A DNA stretch of 64,000 bases from Rhea pennata (Eukaryota > Chordata > Aves > Rheiformes > Rheidae): assembly GCF_028389875.1 (NCBI RefSeq), contig NC_084682.1, forward strand, positions 6,582,001-6,646,000. Reading direction: 5' to 3'. The position numbers and the translations under genes are program-made. Below the pieces are notes generated by a model. The model worked only from the letters and a program-made list of their open reading frames with translations, made no database searches and was not told the origin of the DNA. This document shows, one piece after another, positions 13,801 through 25,979 of the stretch; the stretch's first letter is position 1; every line of letters begins with the position of its first letter.

Positions 13801-16800
13801 AAAAATGGATTCTGAAATGTGGCTAACACCTTCCTGGTCTGGACTATCACTTTTAAACATCTGCAGATCGCACGTGTGGCCAACAACACTACTTGAATCT
13901 GAGCAGGCAGCAAGCAATACCTAGTTTCCCAAATATATCCCAGCAAGCAAAGAACAAAGAAGCAGAGCTGATTTTGCAATAAATAATCTCTGAAACACTT
14001 GCTGTCTTCTGTGCTACAACAGTATATTTTTTAAAAAACAGACATTTAATACTAGTTTGGCTGACATAATATCATCAATTCCTTAAGCAAGAGAGTTCTT
14101 TCCAAGTATTTCATTAGAACTCTTGTAATATCTGCCAGATGGCATGCTTTGCCATATGCACAAATGTAGCTCAAGATAAAACATTTCAAGATTTATTTTG
14201 GAATTAGGATGAAACAGCTGCCCAATTTTCAAATCTCAGCAATTAAGAAAACAAACACATTTCACTTATTAAAACTGCTGAAAAAATGACGATCATAAAC
14301 AAAACACTGAAAACTTTCCGTTATCTGGTTAAGTTACACTAACAAGAACATAACATTTCTTTCTACTTCTGCTAAAAAAGAAAATACTGTTATTCAGAAG
14401 ACAAGAAAATTAATAACTTTTCTATATTGGGAAAACAGATGTTTTGTTTTGTTTTTTTACTATTTATACACCAATATTCGTTATGGTTGTAAGACAGGCC
14501 ACCGGAGCTTCCCCATGTCAGCAGATCACGGCACATCCTCGGCTCCTAGTGCTAGTGTTTATCCTGACTAATGTATCTCAGATTTGCAAACAGCCTCACC
14601 CTTGCTACAACCTAACCTACTCTGGAAACACTCCCAAGAATTTTAAAAAACACTGACAAGCAACCAGGCGTGTACGACTGCATTTCCAGCAGCACTGGCT
14701 TTAATATAATTATGTATTAATGAGTTGTAGGCCCTTGGTAATACAGCACATCTCAAAGTTCAAGTTAAATATGAAACACTTATTCTAGTAGCAGCTGTTT
14801 GGGAAAGTGTTTGAATTCTTTTGCAAGAAATTTTATCTGCAACATTAAGGAGACTCCAACAATCACTGTATCACTCATTTGGTGATACACTGGTTTGTCA
14901 TAAGACAAAACTCAAAAAAAGTATTTTAGACATTGCTGCCTAGTTACAGAAGTGTCAACTTTCAGGATTCACAATGGGACACATCTGAAGTCAAAGCAAC
15001 AGTGAATCCACTGCACTTAGCAAATACAGAATTGCATAAAAAAGTGGAAAGTCAAATTTTAAAACCAAACTACCATACACAAGAGGATTCAGCAAACTAA
15101 ATAGTGTAAAGAAGAGAAAGCAGAAGTTACTGACATTCTAAAAATCTCCCATTTGAAAAACAAATTTTGGGACCAACCAAATAATAAAACAAGTGCCACT
15201 ACTAGTGAAAACATTTCCAGTTTTCCTTTAAAAGGGTTTTTTCTTAAAAACAATTCAAATGGGAAAAATCACATACAGATCTTGCTGATTGCCACAGGCA
15301 CCTTTCAACTTCAACAGAAGCATACAAGTGACTGCCTGTAGCATTAAACTGCTGGCTTAAAACCAGGATGCAGATAAACTTACCTCAAAGTTACTTAGCA
15401 ATGCGGCATTTGCATCTTTTCTAAAAAAGAAAAAAAAAGATAACAAAAAATTATATTTGAAATGAAATTATCTGAAATTTTTCTTTGTTGAAGTCATGCT
15501 GACTCTGAAAGAACAGACACTATTTTCATATCTAGCTTGTTTCTTCATAATATCATCAAGAAGTCTATTTTGGTAATTCTACAATTATTAAGTCATTTAT
15601 ACCTTTGGAAAATATTTATTTTTCCATATCATAATTATTACATAAATGTACAGCATGTTTTGCACCATTCACACCCCAAATCATTATACACTCACACCAC
15701 ACAATCCCTTCATACAGCCAACTGTTTTATTCACTCTACTTTACCAAATAAATAAATAACAATTTCATTGCTTCTTCCTTAAATAAAAACGCCTGAAGTT
15801 TTAACTGAATAAGACTGAGAGGAAAAGTACAAGATCACACACATTCTTTATTTACTTATTTCTCAAGAACAAGGAAAAAGAAAATACTAGTTGTAGTACA
15901 ATGCATATATGGTACATGTGTATACAGATACACATATGGCACTATATTCTCACACACTATATTGAATTTAAAAAAAAAAATCTTGCATTTACTCTTTATT
16001 GTTCTTTCAATCTTTATGTGGTTATTCCTGTATTAGCATGGCAAGGCTGCAAGTTTCCCATTTGCTACCAGTCTAACACTTCCCCACTAATTCTGTCTCA
16101 ATTAAGCAAGAATCATTGGTAGCCACCACCACTAGACTAACTGAATTGTCTTGCAGTTAAGCAGATTTCCAATTTAATCGTGGCTCTAATACTATGGGAT
16201 ATTATAATCTTGTATTTTTAAATTAAAAAAAGAAAAAAAAAAGGAGAGAAAAACTGACTCAGAACCCCATACATTGCCAGAGTAGTGCAATCTGCTGAGC
16301 AAACAGCCAGTAGCCGCAACAACAGAAAGTTACCATACAAAAGGAAAAAAAAAAGGCCTTTCTCAGGTCTGCGCAGCAGCATATGAAAAAAAGGTACAAC
16401 GTATTGTCAGGCACAGCCGCCGCTTCAATAGAACTGCCGCGTTCATCACTTTCACACAAGTTAAATGCCGTCCACAAACTTCCACAGGTTCTAGCATTGT
16501 TTTTAAATGAAAAGGACCTTCTAAAATATGCTGAGATGAACTTCAAACTCCATCCAGCTGACTGGGGTGAAACTTCAGCAAGTGAGCTCACACACGCATT
16601 AGTTCTCATTCATGTTTTACAAACCCTATAGCTGCTGCTGTTTGGTCAATGCAATTCTTCAGAATCTGTGCATTCAGGCTTTCTCTACAGAAATCCCTAT
16701 GGATCAAGTACATTCTCTGTCGGAAACAATGCTGTTACAGAAGAATTAAATGTATAGAATTATTTAATTAAATAAGTGATATGATCATACAGAGTCAATC

Positions 16801-19800
16801 GTTTCCTGGGCAGGAACAGAGTCTCTGGAATACTGATTTTAAAACTCTTTAAGACAATTGCTTCCCCTATAATTATGAAACATTTTATCGTTTAGAAAAA
16901 TGCCTTTTTTTCTTGTATCAATGGATAGCAAACAATGTGCCAATCTAAATCTCAAACCTTCAAGAATTTTTGTTGTGCTGAAATACTGGAGTTATAAATT
17001 GACGAACAAGTCTACTGTTTCAAAAACTTTTGTAACATTTATAAAGTAGAAATAATTGCTTTCTTCTCTCTTCTCATAAATGCTAAATTAAAAATACAGC
17101 AAGAGAAAGAAGTTATAAAGAATGAATTCTAGTGCATGTTTTTAAATAGCTAGCTAAACAGAATGCTTAACTTTTATGAGATTAAAGCTTAAACAAAAAA
17201 TATAGGAAAGTGTGATGTTAACACCAAATCATTATACACTGAATTGCTATTATTGCTCCAAATTTTAGTTCAAAACACTATTAAGAAGGTCTTCTCCATC
17301 TAATATCCAGAAGTATTTTAGTGTATGGTATCACATCTTTAAAAATATCATTGCACTTCATGTTTTTTGAAAAACGGGTTGTATTGAAACAAAAATATTT
17401 TGTGGAAGGTTTTTTCTTCTTGTAACAGATGCTTCCGAAATGGGAAGGCCTTAGGCAAGACAGGTTTTCCTAGCTGCGGACTGTCCTTTTCTGAAGAGGC
17501 TGCCAGGCACGAGGCACGTGCCTATGAAGTGCAATATGAAATTCCAATAGCAATTCCCAAGTGGATTGCTCTGTTCTGATAAAAGGGTCCAACCCCCACC
17601 CCGGAGGGCTCTGGGCCCCAAATGCACCTTTGGACTGGTACCAAAAGCACCATTAAAATAAGCCGGGCTACTCAAGGTAGGAAAAAACAAGCAGTTGCCT
17701 AAGTGCAACCGTTAGAATTTAACGGTATCAAAATAGGTTAAATCCTGTCTTTCAACCTGCTCAAGCAACCCCGAGCCTGGCTGCATTTTGGGGTATACAA
17801 CAGCAGCGGGGCACTTCCCGTGGACTGCTACTCACGTTAAGACCAAAGTAATGCAAACTAGTATTTCAATGAATGTTTCTCATCCGTTATTGACTTTTGA
17901 ATTTGAAGCTCGGCACATTCAATGATAATAAAGCGCTCAGGCAAGGGTAGCGGGGCTGGCGCGTGGTCGCTCTCTCCCAGAAGCTGTAGGTTTTGGTTTT
18001 GCCTTTCCTGGCAGGCAACAAAAAAAAGGCAAGCAAGCAAGGGGAGCGGGCTGCACGCAGGGCCCCCCGGGCAGGAAGGGCAGGGGGGACGCCGACTGAG
18101 AGGAGGATTAAACCTAAGCTGCGGTGTCTTTTTCCCAAACAAAGAGATGCTTCAGCAACATTTGTACAGCAAACAGAAAACCTCAGCTTCTGGGGAGCAG
18201 GCCCAAGGCGAGGGGCCGGCGCCGCGCCGGCGCTCCAGGGCCCCCCGGCAGCGCCGCGTGCCGCAGCGATGCCCGCGGGGCAGCGAGCAGCACCCCGCGC
18301 CGCGGCGGGCCCCTACACGTGTACCCACCGCGCACTGCGGGCCTGTATACGTTCACCCCCCCATGCTGTCAGCAGGCCTGTACACACATATGCCCCCCAA
18401 CACACACACACTGCGGGCAGCCCCATATACATACACCCCCCCCCTCACACACACACACACCGCAGGCAGGCCCATATACATACACCCCCCCAACACACAC
18501 ACACACCCCGCAGGCAGCCCCATATACATACACCCCCCCCACACACACACACTGCAGGCAGGCCCATATACATACACCCCCCCACACACACACACACTGC
18601 GGGCAGCCCCATATACATACACCCCCCCCCCACACACACACTGCAGGCAGGCCCATATACATACACCCCCCCCCACACACACACACTGCGGGCAGCCCCA
18701 TATACATACACCCCCCCCCCACACACACACTGCAGGCAGGCCCATATACATACACCCCCCACACACACACACACACCCCGCAGGCAGCCCCATATACATA
18801 CACCCCCCCACACACACACACTGCAGGCAGGCCCATATACATACACCCCCCCACATACATACTGCAGGCAGCCCCATATACATACACCCCCCCCACACAC
18901 ACACACTGCAGGCAGGCCCATATACATACACCCCCCCACATACATACTGCAGGCAGCCCCATATACATACACCCCCCCACACACACACACACTGCAGGCA
19001 GCCCCATATACATATACCCCCCCAACACACACACACACTGCAGGCAGCCCCATATACATACACCCCCCCAACACACACACACACTGCAGGCAGCCCCATA
19101 TACATACACCCCCCCCACACACACACACACTGCGGGTAGCCCCATATACATACACCCCCCCAACACACACACACACTGCGGGCAGCCCCATATACATACA
19201 CCCCCCCCACACACACACACTGCAGGCAGCCCCATATACATACACCCCCCCAACACACACACACACTGCAGGCAGCCCCATATACATACACCCCCCCCAC
19301 ACACACACACACTGCGGGCAGCCCCATATACATACACCCCCCAACACACACACACACACTGCGGGCAGCCCCATATACATACACCCCCCCAACACACACA
19401 CACACTGCAGGCAGCCCCATATACATACACCCCCCCCACACACACACACTGCAGGCAGCCCCATATACATACACCCCCCCAACACACACACACACTGTGG
19501 GCAGCCCCATATACATACACCCCCCCAACACACACACACACTGTGGGCAGCCCCATATACATACACCCCCCCCCCACACACACACTGCGGGCAGCCCCCA
19601 TATACATACACCCCCCCAACACACACACACACTGCAGGCAGCCCCATATACATACACCCCCCCAACACACACACACACTGTGGGCAGCCCCATATACATA
19701 CACCCCCCCAACACACACACACACTGTGGGCAGCCCCATATACATACACCCCCCCCACACACACACACTGCGGGCAGCCCCCATATACATACACCCCCCC

Positions 19801-20252
19801 AACACACACACACACTGCAGGCAGCCCCATATACATACACCCCCCCAACACACACACACCGCAGGCAGGCCCATATACATACACCCCCCCCCACATACAT
19901 ACTGCAGGCAGCCCCATATACATATACCCCCCCCACACACACACACACTGCAGGCAGGCCCATATACATACACCCCCCCAACACACACACACACTGCGGG
20001 CAGCCCCATATACATACACCCCCCCCCACACACACACACTGCGGGCAGCCCCCATATACATACACCCCCCCAACACACACACACTGCAGGCAGCCCCATA
20101 TACATACACCCCCCCAAAACACACACACTCACACACACACTCTCTGCGGACAGCCCCATATACATACAGCACCATCCCCAGCACACCCGCGGCTCCCCGC
20201 GGCCGCCCCCCGCCCGGCCCCGCTCGCTCCCGCCGCCTCCTTACACCTCCAT
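7886..20252 (-). CDS. CRCP: CRCP / RPC9 (RNA polymerase III subunit), exons 1-4, partial
   Basis: CRCP (CGRP receptor component, RPC9) is the Rpb4-like subunit of RNA polymerase III, pairs with RPC8 in the stalk, and was also described as a CGRP-receptor partner. Four minus-strand coding exons are visible. Exon 1 is 20245-20252 (ATGGAGGT then GTAAGG). Exon 2 is 15384-15420 (KDANAALLSNFE). Exon 3 is 11762-11860 (VFQLLTDLKQQRKESGKNKQ, then SSGQQNLNTIMYE). Exon 4 is 7886-7980 (TLKYISKTPCRYQTPETVRD, then FLITMKGHKLT). All junctions are GT-AG and the phases join in one frame (MEV-KDAN...). The match to the human protein as remembered is close, though exon 4 is more divergent. The C-terminal half is missing, probably beyond the left edge. 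Exon 1 codes for fewer than three residues and would be missed by ORF-based methods. Confidence 0.93.
11160..11620. other. GC-richer island inside CRCP intron 2, origin unknown
   Basis: About 460 bp between CRCP exons 4 and 3 are clearly less AT-rich than their surroundings and lack the A/T runs seen on both sides. No open frame, terminal repeat or known family was recognised. It could be an old repeat or a conserved non-coding element. Strictly it lies in the intron between exons 3 and 4. Confidence 0.25.
18300..20165. repeat. Minisatellite of about 40 units of about 46 bp, in CRCP intron 1
   Basis: Each unit has the order GCAGGCAGCCCC, ATATACATACAC, a C-tract of 6-9, a (CA)n run of 4-7 repeats, then CTG. 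By hand I count about 39 regular units and about three degenerate ones at the left edge (18310-18410). Sub-types differ as GCAGGCAGGCCC versus GCAGGCAGCCCC, and by CTGCAG, CTGCGG or CTGTGG at the join, which suggests local expansion of unit blocks. The array ends about 80 bp from CRCP exon 1, so it is transcribed in CRCP pre-mRNA, where each unit reads as a UG-run and a G-tract. Frames of 270-800 codons across it on both strands arise only because the unit lacks stop codons. Confidence 0.97.
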
Positions 20253-20460
20253 CTTGTCCCCGTGCGCAGCTGCGCGCTGAGGCGGCCGCGGCGCCGCCGG
20301 CCCGGGCGGGGACGTTGACCTTCCCCACACGCGCTCCCGGCGCTGCCGCCGCCCGCGGAGCCACGGCAAGGGGCAGCGCTGGGAAGGGCGAGGGTCGGAG
20401 TTGAGCTGAAAGAGGTTTTGAGGCCCGAGAGAGAAGGAAAAATGGAGGAAACAGGAAAAA
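20166..20460 (-). promoter_or_regulatory. CpG-rich CRCP promoter and first exon
   Basis: This very GC- and CpG-rich segment surrounds the CRCP start codon at 20250-20252. It is the expected TATA-less promoter of a housekeeping gene. No TATA box was seen. The transcription start cannot be fixed from sequence, but it should lie between the start codon and the tRNA gene at 20480. Confidence 0.6.
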
Positions 20461-20467
20461 AAGAAAG

Positions 20468-20472
20468 AAAAA
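20468..20472 (-). terminator. RNA polymerase III terminator of tRNA-Gly
   Basis: Five T residues on the minus strand lie eight bases after the tRNA 3' end, the normal Pol III stop. Further T-rich sequence follows (TTTTTCTTTCTTT) and could serve as backup. Confidence 0.8.
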
Positions 20473-20479
20473 CGTCAAC

Positions 20480-20550
20480 TGCATTGGCCGGGAATCGAAC
20501 CCGGGCCTCCCGCGTGGCAGGCGAGAATTCTACCACTGAACCACCAATGC
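20480..20550 (-). tRNA. tRNA-Gly (anticodon GCC)
   Basis: Read on the minus strand, the 71-nt gene starts GCATTGGTGG and ends CCGGCCAATGC plus discriminator A. The 7-bp acceptor stem GCATTGG/CCAATGC pairs perfectly. The A box (TGGTTCAGTGG), anticodon loop CTGCCAC with GCC anticodon, and B box (GGTTCGATTCC) are all intact, and it matches the standard vertebrate tRNA-Gly-GCC from memory. There is no intron. It has the same orientation as CRCP and ends about 230 bp before the CRCP start codon. Confidence 0.97.
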
Positions 20551-21422
20551 CGGCGCTGAGATAACTCCCGCCGACGGCGTGCCTCTGCCTGCGGGAGGGC
20601 GCCTCTACTGACACCATTTCTGCCGCACCTCTCGTCCACCTCGGTAAAGTTGTTCAAAATCTCCATGGAGCAGTAACCTCGCAGATTGTCACGAAACTTC
20701 AAAACAGATGTGCCTGCCAGTCGCTCCAGATCACAGAGTAAATTAGCATGTAGTACAGAATTACAAGCAATAGATCCTTTATACTTTCAAAGGAAAGACA
20801 GACTGCACTTCTGCAGAACAGTAACTACCGTGGACAGAAAGTTCAGTACAAAAATTGACACTTGGGGCAAAACATGTTCTGAAAATCTATTTGGTTTCTG
20901 AAAAATAGCTACCTTTAGATATGATGACAGTGAGAGGAAAATTGTATTTCAGAGGTCCTTCCAAACCAAAATTATACCTGCGTGCAAATAGAACACTGTA
21001 AGGCTGAAATAGTTGCACACTTGCTCTCCTCCAGTCTTCTTTGAAAGCATCTGTGCATTCATCTTATCAGGCTCACAAGCATTATATGTCTTTTTCTACC
21101 ATCACCCTTATTCTTTCTTTTTTTCATATATGCACTGTACATTTACTACATTATATTACAAGAGCTCTTTTCACTCTTGAGAAAACTGAACACAATTCTT
21201 TGAGTGCAAATAGCAAAAAATCCCAAAGGCTGCAGCAGGGAAAATTATGTCTGTGTCAGAAACAGAGAGACGGGAACACATTAAACCATTTATTTTGCTA
21301 TTGGCCCCTCAGGCAAAAGTTTATATACAAACATGACAGCAGTAACCCCCTAAGGAGTCACACATGCATGCTTGTTAAGAGGAATCTAGGGACTTGAATT
21401 GATTGCATACTTGTGTCCATCC

Positions 21423-21485
21423 ATAGGACATTAATTAAACCTCCCTTGGGAGGGAGGTTAATTAAAACTCCCTTGTTTGTCCTAT
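21423..21485. repeat. Interrupted palindrome (63 bp)
   Basis: Outer arms ATAGGACA (21423-21430) and TGTCCTAT (21478-21485) are exact reverse complements. The inner arms pair TTAATTAAACCTCCC with GGAGGGAGGTTAATTAA around a short centre near 21447. The unequal spacing on the right suggests a small insertion. It may be a remnant of a short hairpin element or a chance structure. Confidence 0.7.
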
Positions 21486-23389
21486 GATACTAGCAGAAAA
21501 TTCACCACCTCATTTTCCCTCCAGAATCAAGCTAAGAAGTCTACTCTCAGTCTGTGGCTTTGCTGCTTGCTGGGGTGTTCCTCACCCAGCTCTGAAAGGT
21601 GGGACCAATCTGCAGTGTTCTTCAATGCAAGGACAGTGGGAGACGCAGCACTTGGCTGTACCATCGTGACCAGATACCTAACGGGCAGGCAAAGTTTAAA
21701 AGCCTACTGCAAAGATTTTTCAACCCTTTTCAGCTGCAGGCCCCTAAGAAAGCACCCATGGATACATGGGTCCCCTTCACATAAACCAATTGTAGGACAG
21801 ATGGAAATTAATTCATACTGCAGAAACACCTTTCATGGACTCCCTAGGAAAGAGAGCCAGGAGAAAGGCCTTCAAACCGCAGACTGAAAGCCACTGATGT
21901 GAATCAGTGGATAGGATGTGATGGATGCCATCCTTTTTCATGTCAGGATTAACTGACCTTGTAATTGGGCCAAAACTGGCACAGCAAATGTTCTATAACT
22001 TCTCTGCCATGCTTCAAATCCTGTCTATGAATCTGCTTAAAGACCTGCTCCCACCTAGGCCAAAGGGAAAAAAAGAATGGAAAGGATGTTAGTTTTTTCA
22101 GGAATATACTTCCAGACTCTTTTTCAGAGTTTTATTCTGGAAATCTACTAATCCTTGCCTTCCCTTCATCATTCTCTTTAGATACGGGTTCAAAATCTTA
22201 AGCATATATATTTTATTTCTCTTTGGTACCTTCTCTTTATCTCTCTGCCACAAATCCAGTTTAACATCTACATTTTTAGTGTTCCTCCAAAAGTTTCATT
22301 CTAGGCCTTTGCTGATATACTTCCTTAGAATCCATGATGACCATGTCCCATCCCAGCCGCTAGGAAGAACAAGCATAATACACATGCCTCTCTCAATGGC
22401 TTTTGAATTATTTTTTTCCAACAGAGACATATTCTTCCTAAGTATTTTCCAATGGATACACAAGCTCCGTTGGAAATTTCACAAAAACAGACCAGCCAGA
22501 AATCCACTGACATCATGCAAAGGAGAAGGGAATCTCTAAGAGAGAGCTCATTATCTGTACCTACAACTTTTCAGGAGAGGTGGGGTGATTAGCTGAGTTA
22601 ACTTGGTTTTTAACTGTTGCACTTTAGATGTTAGACAGTTATGCTACACCATCCATAGGGAATGCAGACATAGGTTTTCTAAATGTGCTTAGCATGTCAA
22701 CATTTTAAGCATTGGCTTGTGATTGTAACCACCAAGGCTGGTGAGAGAGGGGCCTCGGTATTAACTATTGAAAGCAGGGGGCCTAGTAACTGCTATTGAA
22801 AGCAGATCTGCATGGTATTTGTATTCTTTGTCATGAAAGATGTTTACTGTATTCAGCATTTTGCTGATCACCCTATAGTGTCTTTTTTTTCTTTTACATT
22901 CAAAATTCATTAAACAAAGTTTTTTTTTTAACAAAAAATGTCAGCACTGCTTCACACCAGTCTAGCTGACAGTGCATTTGACTAGCACTTTCACTCTATA
23001 GAGCTATTTTTTTTTCTAAACCAAAATGACAGTTAAAAAAAGAATGTTTTTAAAGACAACTCAGTGCAGCAGTTTATGTCATCTTCTTTCTTTACCAGAC
23101 TCAGTTTTTACAATTAGTCCTACTATGAATAGTGCATTTCTAGCAATCAGTAAGGCACTCCTTCAGAGCTGAACTCCGCATGTATTAGTCTCTTCCAAGA
23201 AAAAGGTACGCTAAAAAAAAAGGTAAAATGTGACTTTAATTACAAAAGAAAATACAAATAATGTTCTCATCTCTGAGGACATTAAAATATATTTAATTAA
23301 AACTCTCCATGCTGCAAAATGGGCAATTTACTCACTATCTCATAGCAAATCAGCTTGGAAAAGAATATAGCTGGGAGTATTAATGTATG

Positions 23390-23870
23390 ACCTACGTGTT
23401 GCAGAGCAGCGAGGGCCGGCTGCTCCACACGGGAAGGTGAGCCAGGAACAGAGCGCGATAATAAGGCGGCACGAGCAGGGACCTCACCACCAAGGAGCTG
23501 GGATGCAGAGTGGCACCGCTGGGTCAGGGTCAGGGCCAGAGACAGCGGTGAGGGTCAGACACAGTCCACTGCTCACCCAGCAAGCCTGTAGGAAGGAGAC
23601 AGGTCCAAGGCTAGCCGAGGAAGCCCAGCCAGGGCATCTGAGTCCAGGTGAGACTTGCGGAGGTAGAAAACCAGGCGCAGACTTAGCTGCTGCACATCTG
23701 CGGTGCAGCACAGGCCCTGGCCAGCAGTAAAAACTCAGCTTCAAAGTGGTTCCCAAGGGCGAGGAGAGGCAGGCTCTCACTTAGAGCTTTCTTCAAAACA
23801 GCTTTTATCAGTGAAGGAGTTGACCTTGTACTCAGCCAGCTAAACCAGCTAAACTCTAACTTAGCCAACT
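23390..23870. other. GC-rich island of unknown origin
   Basis: A sharply bounded GC-rich stretch sits in AT-rich sequence. It has CpGs at its left end and short internal repeats, including GGGTCAGGGTCAGGG and, at its right end, repeated AGCCAGCTAAACCAGCTAAA-like words. No coding exon was recognised. It may be a mobile-element remnant of a family I cannot name, or a distal regulatory element. Confidence 0.3.
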
Positions 23871-24749
23871 AAAATCCTAGCAGCATGTGCTGCAGGCTGT
23901 GACACTGTGCCCAGAATGGAAAATAAGTGGAACACATGATACTTTTCCATCAGAACTTCCCTAGTATTTAAATGTGAGATGGGTTTGGGGGGGATAAACT
24001 TTCTATTTTACTAAGTAAATAAAAGACTGAAAGAATAAGACAGGAAATTGAAGTGGAAAAACACCAAAAACATGACAAGCAGTAGATAGTAATGATGAGA
24101 ATACATTTCAGTGTGCATTAGAAGACCTATTTTGCAGCGCTGTTTCACGTTTTTTCCAAAAAAAAAAAAAAAAAGAAAAAAAAAGTTCAGCTCTCAAATG
24201 CCAAGTCTCTTTAAAAAATCCTATTTCATCTAGAAACGAGAGAAGGGAGAATTAATAAATCTCCTAGATACAAACTAGGACAGGAGTTAAAACAACATAC
24301 TACAAGCAAACTAATCCTGACAAAATTTCTTAAATATACAGGGATACGGCTGACAGATGCCACATGAAAACATACATCCATTACTATGTATAATATCAGA
24401 TATAGTTTAATAAAAATAAGATCATCTGGTAATACCCACAAAAAGCTTTTTGCTTGCAAAACCAGATTTGGAGTTGAGGCATAGATTATGAAAGGCAACA
24501 CAGTAGAAATTCAACTAAGTTGTCTCACCTGAATGATACTCAGGTGCACATGGCTGCAGATTCACGTCCCATCCCTATTCCACAGCATCCAGCGGAACAA
24601 TTGATTTCAACAGGAGTGAGTCCAAAATCCAGGACATATCATCACAAATACTTTATATGATGTCACTGTGTTACCAATCTTGGGCTAGAGCACTTGAGAT
24701 CCCTCCCCTTTCCCCTTTTTTAGATTGGAGAAGTCCTGTTCAATATCTT

Positions 24750-25030
24750 CAGACAGAAACACACACAATCCTTACACTGGTGTGTCCCAACCTTGAACCC
24801 ATACCACAAGCATCATGAAGTAAAGATGCTTTCTGTATATGATCCATTCTGTTCATAAATTCGGTGCTTACTGTTTTCCCAACACATCAGCAACCTTCTG
24901 TTAAAGCCCAGAATAAGAATAAGGATAATCCTAAGGGATGAGCGAGCCAAGAAAAGTGGTGTAAATGAGGGGGTTCAGAGTAGGACGGAATGTGATAACA
25001 AAATGATCTAGCACTGTTTCCTAGTGTGGA
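24750..25030 (+). repeat. Diverged 5'-flank copy of the ASL duplication (left copy)
   Basis: Words in the same order recur at about 35845-36055: for example a CTTACTGTTTT.CCAACA stretch followed by AGCCCAGAATAAG-like and AAACCCAGAATAAG-like stretches, then GTAAA.ATG and TTCAGA.TAG. Similarity is clear but loose and gapped. It shows that the ASL duplication unit included at least 1.3 kb of 5' flank, which has since diverged strongly, unlike the gene bodies. Confidence 0.65.
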
Positions 25031-25979
25031 TGTTGGATGTCCTAGTGAAAATAGGAGAAAGAGGTAAGTAGCAGAACCAAGAGAAGAACAGTAGAAAATG
25101 ACAAGTCAGTTAAAGGGAAATAAAAAAAAATGGGAATAGGAAAAGTGGATTATGCTCCCTGAGCTCTCTCAAAGGTCAGGACTGCGCAGATTGAAAAATA
25201 TTATACTGTAGTAGCACACTCAGTCAAACCGGAAAGCAAGCTGGCTTCTGTGGAGTGGCTGGAGTAAAGTACTCCTTATGTCTGGGGAGTTAATGGGATT
25301 CTGGTGCTGAGGAACAACTTTGGGAGCTACTCTTCATGTGGCTGTCCTGCATTTTAAATCAGTTCTTTACATCCAGGGGTTGTAAATCTGATGTTTTTAA
25401 GATACAGGCTATTTGCCAGGGCTGTAGGGCACTAGACCCAGTGAGCTCATCTTACACTCCGTGCCCACTGCAGCATGCAGCCTGCATAACTTCAGCCCCA
25501 CAGCCACAGCCGGCCGCAGGAAGCCTGAGAGTGACCCTGTGCACCGGTGACAACGGGGAATCCCCAAAGCTGGACCTGCAGCATCCTTCAAAGCGGAGGG
25601 GAAATGCTCATCCACACAGGAACAGAAATGAGCAATTAACTCTCATCTATTTTATTCTTGTGTGTTTTCAGCAAAGGGACAGAACATCAGTGATCCACCC
25701 ATCATACCAAGTACATATACAAATACAAATTAGAGAGGGATGTTGGAATGAGATAACTCTTTCAGCGCAAGGACATGGCAAACGGTTCCCAGAAAAGGAG
25801 CTGACCTGCCAGTAAAAGCATGCAGATGCCACCTTGGCTCTGCAGAAGCAGTGCCTTAAGCTAGACCAACAGGAGCACACTCTCAGGCAAAATGATGGCA
25901 TCTCTCCCATCTGTGCACCTTGCCATAACTCTGCCTCAGATGCAACTTTTCCCTATGAGTTGCTAATTATGCCCTAGAG

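Larger units (their letters stand above)
20551..25965. other. Intergenic region between CRCP/tRNA and ASL1
   Basis: No supportable gene was found in this 5.4-kb spacer between two divergently oriented genes. It holds the tail of the CpG-rich segment (to about 20640), a palindrome near 21450, a GC-rich island at 23390-23870, an A-tract at 24158-24184, and a block at about 24750-25030 that is repeated upstream of ASL2. The open frames of up to about 160 codons do not resemble known proteins. Confidence 0.6.

Noticed and set aside
16259-16631. Overlapping frames of 116 and 82 codons in CRCP intron 1
   Set aside because: No similarity to any protein I know, and the two lie on opposite strands over the same DNA.
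18300-20165. Possible CRISPR-like array
   Set aside because: Units are directly adjacent with no unique spacers, and the DNA is vertebrate.
17922-20484. Open reading frames of 273-803 codons on both strands across the minisatellite
   Set aside because: They are products of a stop-free tandem repeat, exist in several frames and both strands at once, and encode only the repeat (TYTPPTHTH-like, or GGVYVYGAA-like).
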